64,000 bases of DNA from Lachnospiraceae bacterium (GTDB taxonomy: Bacteria > Bacillota > Clostridia > Lachnospirales > Lachnospiraceae): NCBI GenBank assembly GCA_009911505.1, contig QXXL01000040.1, positions 1 to 64,000 of the forward strand, given 5' to 3'. Both the position numbers and the translations under genes were made by a program. The notes under the pieces were generated by a model. It was given only the letters and a program-made list of their open reading frames with translations, was not told the origin of the DNA and ran no database searches. Below are positions 57,937 through 64,000 of this stretch, piece after piece; position 1 is the first letter of the stretch, and every line of letters begins with the position of its first letter.

Positions 57937-58629
57937 TCACACCTTAACATATTTCCTGGCAATCAAATCCGCCAATATATTAGCCTCATAAGCCGCCACC
58001 GCATCCGGCGTGCGCATATCCATCACACCCGCATCCGGATCCGCTTTGATCTGCATTAACCTGGTATCATATTTCTCAGCCGCAATACGTTTGGCAATTG
58101 CTTTCTTTTCCTGAATTTCTTCCAGAATCTCCTGCAATTTTTTCCTGCGCTTTTGCCTCCGTTCCCAGTAAGTTTCTTCGCGCCCGCCATAAACCCTGCT
58201 GCCGCCTCCAAAGCTCTCTCCATACGATTCTTCCTCCGAAGCCCCAAAATGCAAAACCGAATAATTCCAGGACGAGAAAGGGTCACGGAATGAAAAATTG
58301 GCACGGATTGCACTTAAAACGTGCGCTTCGTATTCCGGATCATTTTTCATTGCCTCAAAACCCTCGTCAGTAATCTTAACATGCCACTGCCATCCCGATT
58401 GAGATGGGTGGAGTGCAATCTGGGATATTTTGTTATATATGTACTCCTTGTACTCCTCCATTGTCATATCCTTTGGAGAAACAGCAGGCGGATCCAGCCC
58501 TTCCAATTTGTCCGCTATTTTATCTGCAAATCCCGGTCCGGCAGGCTGCATTCTATTTGGGGCAAAGCATTTTGCAAGATTCGCATAGGTTCTTGTCATA
58601 CTGTTTATTTCAATTGCATTATAAGACAT
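57937..58629 (-). CDS. Uncharacterised Lachnospiraceae-type protein
   Basis: 230 residues, no signal peptide. A conserved core 'MTMEEYKEYIYNKIS' ... 'ISDEGFEAMKNDPEYE'-like segment (here ITDEGFEAMKNDPEYEAH) and 'VLHFGASEEESYGES' is familiar from many Lachnospiraceae orphan proteins; a charged coiled-coil follows at about 150-190. Function unknown. It is upstream of the RiPP-like trio and reads the same way but appears to be a separate unit. Confidence 0.6.
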   Translation of the reverse strand: MSYNAIEINSMTRTYANLAKCFAPNRMQPAGPGFADKIADKLEGLDPPAVSPKDMTMEEYKEYIYNKISQIALHPSQSGWQWHVKITDEGFEAMKNDPEYEAHVLSAIRANFSFRDPFSSWNYSVLHFGASEEESYGESFGGGSRVYGGREETYWERRQKRRKKLQEILEEIQEKKAIAKRIAAEKYDTRLMQIKADPDAGVMDMRTPDAVAAYEANILADLIARKYVKV

Positions 58630-58745
58630 AAGCCCTCCCTTCCCCCTTATCCGTTAGAGGGTACTTTAAAATAAACACGAATGAAGACAGCAAAAAGTTT
58701 CAAAATACAAATCTTACTAGTAATACTCCCCAAAAAACAGCCCTG

Positions 58746-59792
58746 TCATACAAAATACTTTTGAATTTTACCGAACCATTTGCTTTGCAGCATTATCTTA
58801 TTTAACCGCGTACAAACATCCGCAAATAAATAAATCATCACAAACGTCACGACAAGCAATACCGACTCCTGCAAGATAGTCAGCTCATAGCTTCCAAACA
58901 ATCCAATCACCTGGCTCATCACCACATGCTGCAGCAAAAAAATCGCATACGAAATACCGCCCGTATATATAAAAAACGGTTTTAGCCTTTTTATCCCCAT
59001 GACAAAATTACCGGCATGGTAAAACAACAAAAACAGCCCGACTGCAATTGCCTGCGCACACAAAAACGGATCGATCGGCACTTTTACAAAAATAAACACC
59101 AGTGCAATTCCTCCAAAGAACACAGCCACCCACTTATTTTCCAGCCATTTGCGGTACTCAATAAACAGCATCCCCAGCCAAAATGCCAGCATACATACAA
59201 TCAGGTTACGCTCCCGCTGGATCTGGAAATAAGGGTTCGGCCAGTGGAATGACAACGTCCCGGCGCCCAGTAGAAGCGTGGTAAGAATCCTGCAATGCTT
59301 CATACACCAGGTAAGCAGCGGATACAAAAGGTACAAAAATACTAAAGCCCCCAAAAACCATTCGCCAATAAAATAGTAATTTTGCGGATACCGGTAAGAA
59401 AGATAGCCGTCCATCCCCCCAAGCGTTAAAAGCATGGACTTGGGGCTGCCATTATAAAACAGATTCCCCACAGTAGTTGCCTTCTGGTAATATAGGAAAA
59501 ACCATATCATATAAAACATAGGGAACAGCCCTTTAAAACGCGTAAAATAATACCGCTTGGCAGAATCCCATTTCACAGCTGGATAATTATAATAAAGGGA
59601 TGCGCCTGACAGCATAAAAAACACATTCACACTGGTATTCTCCCCCCAGACCCCATTCGCATGGGTGTAAAATAGCGGAAAATTGCCATATTGGGGCGTT
59701 GTATTACAAATACACGCAAAATGGTATATCACAATGATCCATGCCGTAGCGCTGCGCATGAAGTCAAAAGCATCAATCCGTTCTTTTTTCAT
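58746..59792 (-). CDS. Acyltransferase 3 family membrane protein
   Basis: 348 residues, about ten membrane segments. The first helix contains 'IIVIYHFACI' with the conserved His, and 'FFMLSGASLYYNY' and 'RFKGLFPMFYMIW' match acyltransferase 3 (OafA-like) proteins that acetylate surface polysaccharide or wall sugars. AAAGGAG lies twelve bases before ATG at 59792; the longer frame adds residues unlike the family. Downstream of a large membrane protein on the same strand. Confidence 0.88.
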   Translation of the reverse strand: MKKERIDAFDFMRSATAWIIVIYHFACICNTTPQYGNFPLFYTHANGVWGENTSVNVFFMLSGASLYYNYPAVKWDSAKRYYFTRFKGLFPMFYMIWFFLYYQKATTVGNLFYNGSPKSMLLTLGGMDGYLSYRYPQNYYFIGEWFLGALVFLYLLYPLLTWCMKHCRILTTLLLGAGTLSFHWPNPYFQIQRERNLIVCMLAFWLGMLFIEYRKWLENKWVAVFFGGIALVFIFVKVPIDPFLCAQAIAVGLFLLFYHAGNFVMGIKRLKPFFIYTGGISYAIFLLQHVVMSQVIGLFGSYELTILQESVLLVVTFVMIYLFADVCTRLNKIMLQSKWFGKIQKYFV

Positions 59793-59877
59793 AAATATAT
59801 GCAGCTCCTTTCCAGTAATATCTGTTATTGTACCATATCTTTTGAGAGATGCATACAGCTTAACAAATTTTTCATAT

Positions 59878-61248
59878 CTAGCCTGCCCCAATCTCCACCA
59901 AATCCAGAATAACCCCTACAATAACAGCCAAAGCCCCCGTTACCTCAAGCGCCTCCCAGACTGCCTTTTTCTCCTGCAGCCCCCGTAAATGATTCGACAC
60001 CAAATACACAGCGCTAATCCCAAGCGCCATATACAAAAACAAATATGTCCTCTCCTGGGACACATAAATCGTTGGCGTAAAACCCATTACAGCCCTGGTT
60101 GCAAGCCCAAGCAAAAGCAATACCGCCTGCGACAGCAGCTCAAAATAGCTTTTGCACACCGCCACAAGCGACAGCAGCATACACCCGGCCACCAAAAGAT
60201 ACAATACGGCAGGAATATAATTTGCCACAACGTGGTAATTGCTGCCGCAGATAAAATCCCCCTTATCTATCACCTTCCATAACGTTGGAAAATTCGCCTT
60301 TAGCGCATGGGCAAACCAGGAAAGCCACACCGTCAAAAAGACTGGAAAGGCTGCCGCCACCCGGAATGCCACCCGTTTTGTTTTCAAAAAAACCAGTACC
60401 GCAAGCAAAACAATATAACACAAAAACAAAAGGCCCCCTGATGTAACCAGATGGCGCATCGTATCCATAAACCCCATACTGGCTTTATCCAGGAAATGAT
60501 ACGACTGGAAATTCGGCATCCAATTAATAATTTCCTGGCTTTTACGCGCCTCATTCCCCGGACATGCCATAATAAAAATAATCTCTGCAAGGGAAATCAC
60601 AAATCCCATAACCACGCCCGCGTACAGGCAAAACGGCTTTTTTTCCAGTGTAAAATACAGGATTGCACAAAAGTTTACCGCCAGTATGACTGCGCACATT
60701 TGTTCCATATTTGCCCCATATAACGCCGAGAACCCGTACAATACCCACAGCAAAACGGGTGTTTTTTTCCCATAATAGGCACGTGCCACGCCATGAAGGG
60801 AAAATACCCCAAGCGCCAGCGGCCATGTATAATTCACCCCCGTCGCAATCCATCCCGCTGTCCTTAGATCCCAGATTGGGTACAGGCACAAAAAACCCGC
60901 CACCAAATAAGATGCCGTTTCCCGTTTTTCCTCTGGAAACAGGCCTGTAATTGCCCATGCCAAAAAAACCCAGAATGCCCAATCCAAAACCTTCCACCAA
61001 AACATGCTCTTTGCTATATAAACCAAAACCGCTTCGATCAAAAGACGCGACGACCAGACAGCATAACGCGTTTCAAGGTAATCCTTTAAAGTATAAGCGT
61101 CAAGCTGCTTGCTGAAAAACCACATGGCGTCCGAATCCTGAGGCTCCTTCATTATTATATGGTATACAAGCTGTATGCCTGCAAAAACCAAAAGCGGCAA
61201 GTATTCTTTTTGTATAATACGTTTCATCCAAACCCGTTGTTTTTCCAT
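59878..61248 (-). CDS. Multi-pass membrane protein, DUF6056-like
   Basis: 456 residues, about twelve membrane segments. Features such as 'EPQDSDAMWFFSKQLDAYTL', 'ETRYAVWSSRLLIEAVLVY' and 'TGVNYTWPLALGVFSL' resemble DUF6056 and related GT-C-like proteins, which may transfer sugars from lipid carriers. Catalytic acid near residues 38-40 (DSD) is typical of GT-C first loops. Function inferred only. Grouped with the acyltransferase and the small anchored protein upstream. Confidence 0.7.
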   Translation of the reverse strand: MEKQRVWMKRIIQKEYLPLLVFAGIQLVYHIIMKEPQDSDAMWFFSKQLDAYTLKDYLETRYAVWSSRLLIEAVLVYIAKSMFWWKVLDWAFWVFLAWAITGLFPEEKRETASYLVAGFLCLYPIWDLRTAGWIATGVNYTWPLALGVFSLHGVARAYYGKKTPVLLWVLYGFSALYGANMEQMCAVILAVNFCAILYFTLEKKPFCLYAGVVMGFVISLAEIIFIMACPGNEARKSQEIINWMPNFQSYHFLDKASMGFMDTMRHLVTSGGLLFLCYIVLLAVLVFLKTKRVAFRVAAAFPVFLTVWLSWFAHALKANFPTLWKVIDKGDFICGSNYHVVANYIPAVLYLLVAGCMLLSLVAVCKSYFELLSQAVLLLLGLATRAVMGFTPTIYVSQERTYLFLYMALGISAVYLVSNHLRGLQEKKAVWEALEVTGALAVIVGVILDLVEIGAG

Positions 61249-61257
61249 CGCCCCCTC

Positions 61258-61737
61258 CTAGTAAAACAAGACTTCATCTGTATAAATCAAGCTATTTGCC
61301 CCATTACAGCGGTACCAGATACACGCCCGGCAGCCGCCCGGCAGCTTATCCTGGCGCACAACAGACTTAAACTGCGCATAATCATAATTAAAGCCGTCAT
61401 TTGCCTTTTCGGTAAGCTTTTTCTTTTTTACATTTTCAGTAGGCAAACGGTAGTATACGCCTGCTGCCGGATCGTATGCTAATAGCCTCGTATCTGCCGT
61501 ATCTATGCTGATTCCCGGTTCATATGCATAACCGCGTATCTCCAAAAAACCATGCTTTGATTCTATTTTTTCAATCTGATATGCCATTTGCCCGGCATCG
61601 GTAACACAGCCGGACACATCCACCGTAACAACGCGCTGGTTTACAAAAAACAAAGACAGCAGGTAAACCGCCGCACACAAAAAAAATACAGCCGCCACTA
61701 TCTTTCCCGTCTTTACCCTGTTATATTGCCTGTCCAT
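61258..61737 (-). CDS. Single-pass membrane protein of unknown function
   Basis: 159 residues. One N-terminal membrane helix (about 12-32), then an extracellular beta-rich domain with two cysteines near the end (GGCRACIWYRC). It lies nine bases before the DUF6056-like gene and three after nth, so it is translated in the same run. Not recognised. Confidence 0.65.
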   Translation of the reverse strand: MDRQYNRVKTGKIVAAVFFLCAAVYLLSLFFVNQRVVTVDVSGCVTDAGQMAYQIEKIESKHGFLEIRGYAYEPGISIDTADTRLLAYDPAAGVYYRLPTENVKKKKLTEKANDGFNYDYAQFKSVVRQDKLPGGCRACIWYRCNGANSLIYTDEVLFY

Positions 61738-61740
61738 AGA

Positions 61741-62382
61741 CTACCCCTTATCCTGCTTTCTGTCCCCTGCCGTACACAGATCGCTCAAAAAGCATTCCCC
61801 GCACTTTGGGCTCCTGGCAGCGCAGACAGAACGCCCAAACGTTATAATCTGTATATTATAAAGAATCCAGTGATCCTTTGGAAGTACTTTCATTAAATCC
61901 TGTTCTACCTTTTGCGGATCGTCCTGTTCTGTAAAGCCTAAACGCTTTGAAATGCGTTTTACATGGGTATCCACCACAATGCTAGGATCGTGGTAAATAT
62001 TCCCGCGGATGACATTGGCCGTTTTCCGCCCGACGCCCGCTAACGCCGTCAGCTCCTCAAGCTTGCGCGGCACAACCCCGCCGTGCTTATCCACCAAGGT
62101 TTTGGCACAGGAAATTATATTTTTGGCTTTGCTGTGGTAAAACCCGATAGAATGTATATCCTGTTCAAGCTCCTTTAGATCAGCGTTTGCAAATTTTTCT
62201 AAGGAATCATATTTTACAAATAGATCCTTTGTAACGATATTCACCCTTGCGTCCGTACATTGGGCGCTTAAGATTACGGCAATTAAAAGCTGCCATGGCG
62301 TTTCGTGGTTTAAGTAACAGACGTATTCTGTACCATAAGCTTTATCTAAGCGGTTTAATATTTCTTTCGTGCGTTTTTTCAC
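61741..62382 (-). CDS. nth: Endonuclease III
   Basis: 213 residues. Removes oxidised pyrimidines as a glycosylase/AP-lyase. Helix-hairpin-helix 'LTALAGVGRKTANVI' with catalytic Lys, Asp in 'VVDTHVKR', and a C-terminal [4Fe-4S] cluster motif C-x6-C-x2-C-x5-C (CAARSPKCGECFLSDLC). Starts at GTG 62382 with AAAGGAG six bases before; the longer TTG frame overlaps that site. Confidence 0.93.
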   Translation of the reverse strand: MKKRTKEILNRLDKAYGTEYVCYLNHETPWQLLIAVILSAQCTDARVNIVTKDLFVKYDSLEKFANADLKELEQDIHSIGFYHSKAKNIISCAKTLVDKHGGVVPRKLEELTALAGVGRKTANVIRGNIYHDPSIVVDTHVKRISKRLGFTEQDDPQKVEQDLMKVLPKDHWILYNIQIITFGRSVCAARSPKCGECFLSDLCTAGDRKQDKG

Positions 62383-62422
62383 GGCCTTCTCCTTTCGTAT
62401 CAAGATCTGCTTTCTTATCGTT

Positions 62423-64000
62423 TCAATCCACCCTGTCTAGCTCCGCCACCTTTGCCTGGTGGGTTAACACATCCCTCTCCCCATACTCAAACAGCACATA
62501 AACCTCCTCCGATAGCCGTTTTGGCAATTCACGTACCACCCTCTCCCCCTTTTTGGGAAAATGGTAAAAAAATGGCTCCACATGCGATAATTTCCCCTTT
62601 TTACAAACTGCCTTGGATACATTTGCAAATTCTGCCGGATCCCTCGCCCAAAACGGGCGGCTTTTCATATTTTCCCTGTAATATAAATCAAACAAAAGCG
62701 ACTCTTCCACAAGCTCCCGCGGCATCCTGTTATCCCCTAAGACAAACTCCAGCAGCGCCTCACACCGCCTTATACGCGAATGGCTCTGCCCTAAGTACCC
62801 TTTCTTTTCATAGAACTGCCCCAGTGCAAGGAAAAAACCAAACGCATCCGGATATACCACATCTATAAGCTTCATTGTCACCTCAAACTGCCCGCTGTTA
62901 TAATATGCCTCCAGCATCTCTTCCGCCAGCTTCATACATAGTATTTCATCATACGAAAGCCAGTTTGTTTTAAGGACCTCATACGGCGGGCCCCCCTTAT
63001 AAACCAGCCCATATTCCTGCCTGTGCCCATACAGGTAAGAGCCCTTTAGCACTTTTAAAAACCCAAGCTGCAGCTGCGCTGCCTTTAGGGCATATACTTC
63101 ATTAAATGACTCTTTAAAGCGCGTATACCCCTCAAACGGCAGCCCCGCAATCAAATCCAGATGGACATGGATATTCCCGGCATCCAAAAGGCGGTTTACC
63201 GCCGCATACACCTTAGGCAAATCCATCGTACGGCGAATTTCTGCAATGGTCTGCGGATTAGTAGACTGTATGCCAATTTCAAGCTGGATTAACCCCGGGC
63301 GAAGGCCCGATAAAAATAAAAGCTCCTCTTCTGTCAAAAGATCTGCCGCGATTTCAAAATGGAAGTTAGTCTTTCCCGTATCGTGCTCTTTGATAAACTG
63401 CCAGACTGCCATAGCATGTGCATGGTTGCAGTTAAATGTCCGGTCTACGAATTTTACCTGCGGAATTTCTTCATCTATGAAAAAACGAAGCTCCTTTTTT
63501 ACCAGCGAAATATCCCTAAAGCGGAGCCTTTTATCTACCGAGGAGAGGCAATAGCTGCAGCAAAACGGGCATCCACGGCCCGACTCATAATAGACAATCC
63601 TGTTTTTAAACGCACCCATATCCCCATAACAAAACGGGACGCTGCTAAAATCAAGCGGTTCCCCTGGTTCTGTCTGGCAAATTCCTAAATTACAATCTTT
63701 TGATCCTTCCTGGCGTGCGCTGCTTGTACGGAACGCAATCCCACGGATATCAGAAAGGCTGCCGGATTTGCCGCTGCAGTAATATTCTGCCAGCTTTGCA
63801 AACGCCCTTTCCCCTTCCCCTATGATAATGCCAAAAAACGCCGGGTTTTCCTGAAATACACGCGCAGCTTCAAAGGAAACTTCCGGCCCGCCTACCCAAA
63901 TCGGTACGTCCGGCCTTAATTTGTGGTATTCTTCCGCAATCTCACATATATATGCATAATTCCATATATAACAGGAAAAGCACAGCACATCCGGCGCTTT
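62423..64000 (-). CDS. B12-binding-type radical SAM protein, 5' end outside the window
   Basis: At least 525 residues; the frame is open through the window edge, so the N-terminus (cobalamin-binding part) is cut off. A GGPEVSFEA segment from the B12-binding domain is followed by the radical SAM cluster motif C-x3-C-x2-C ('RGCPFCCSYC'), 'GIQSTNPQTIAEIRR', and a C-terminal DUF4080-like region. The substrate is unknown. Nearest leftward gene is nth, forty bases away. Confidence 0.88.
   Translation of the reverse strand, partial: KAPDVLCFSCYIWNYAYICEIAEEYHKLRPDVPIWVGGPEVSFEAARVFQENPAFFGIIIGEGERAFAKLAEYYCSGKSGSLSDIRGIAFRTSSARQEGSKDCNLGICQTEPGEPLDFSSVPFCYGDMGAFKNRIVYYESGRGCPFCCSYCLSSVDKRLRFRDISLVKKELRFFIDEEIPQVKFVDRTFNCNHAHAMAVWQFIKEHDTGKTNFHFEIAADLLTEEELLFLSGLRPGLIQLEIGIQSTNPQTIAEIRRTMDLPKVYAAVNRLLDAGNIHVHLDLIAGLPFEGYTRFKESFNEVYALKAAQLQLGFLKVLKGSYLYGHRQEYGLVYKGGPPYEVLKTNWLSYDEILCMKLAEEMLEAYYNSGQFEVTMKLIDVVYPDAFGFFLALGQFYEKKGYLGQSHSRIRRCEALLEFVLGDNRMPRELVEESLLFDLYYRENMKSRPFWARDPAEFANVSKAVCKKGKLSHVEPFFYHFPKKGERVVRELPKRLSEEVYVLFEYGERDVLTHQAKVAELDRVD

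Overview
The window looks like chromosomal DNA from an anaerobic, spore-forming Firmicute, most likely a Lachnospiraceae gut commensal. The evidence is a spoIVA gene behind a textbook sigma-E promoter, AGGAGG-type ribosome sites, several Lachnospiraceae-type orphan families, a split transketolase, a SufBC-only Fe-S pair, and secreted glycosidases ending in BspA-like leucine-rich repeats. Most genes read leftwards. The rightward genes are pyrG, a TraX-like gene, a small zinc-ribbon gene, tRNA-Ala, an ABC-F gene and a class A PBP. No CRISPR array, insertion sequence, prophage or rRNA was seen.

Layout. 1-10 kb: purA and a DegV protein; pyrG with a structured leader; a NYN/LOTUS RNA-binding protein; TraX-like; murI; a YvyF-like zinc ribbon; a SufB-like/SufC pair; a Lachnospiraceae orphan. 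10-12 kb: split transketolase with a 23-codon ORF just upstream. 12-25 kb: a glycan block with a secreted GH20 enzyme, tRNA-Ala(CGC), a 1565-residue secreted GH2 beta-galactosidase, metF, a small membrane protein and the mglBAC galactose importer. 25-31 kb: a substrate-binding lipoprotein and hybrid histidine kinase pair followed by punA and holA. 31-36 kb: spoIVA, a frameshifted pyruvate kinase, ABC-F, and an orphan FliD-like protein. 37-41 kb: purC, purB and a C39-like protease whose start overlaps the purB stop. 41-52 kb: a leftward array of RNA methyltransferase, papain-like protease, amidase, RdgB, phosphoesterase, then leucine-rich-repeat protein, VWA protein, MoxR AAA+ ATPase and an 'ABC-class' ATPase. 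52-58 kb: DUF1700 protein, class A PBP, and a HPr-kinase-like / PqqD-like / nucleotidyltransferase trio resembling RiPP tailoring genes but without a visible precursor or cyclase. 58-64 kb: orphan protein, surface acyltransferase, multi-pass membrane protein, nth and a B12-binding-type radical SAM protein running off the end.

Most worth following up: (1) the HprK-like/PqqD/NTase trio; (2) the LRR-VWA-MoxR-ATPase array; (3) the single-base frameshift in an otherwise intact pyruvate kinase; (4) the 23-codon ORF before transketolase; (5) the binding-protein/histidine-kinase pair next to galactose uptake. Many gene starts are set inside the longest possible frame, because a strong Shine-Dalgarno site lies inside or directly against the upstream start codon; each such choice is stated.
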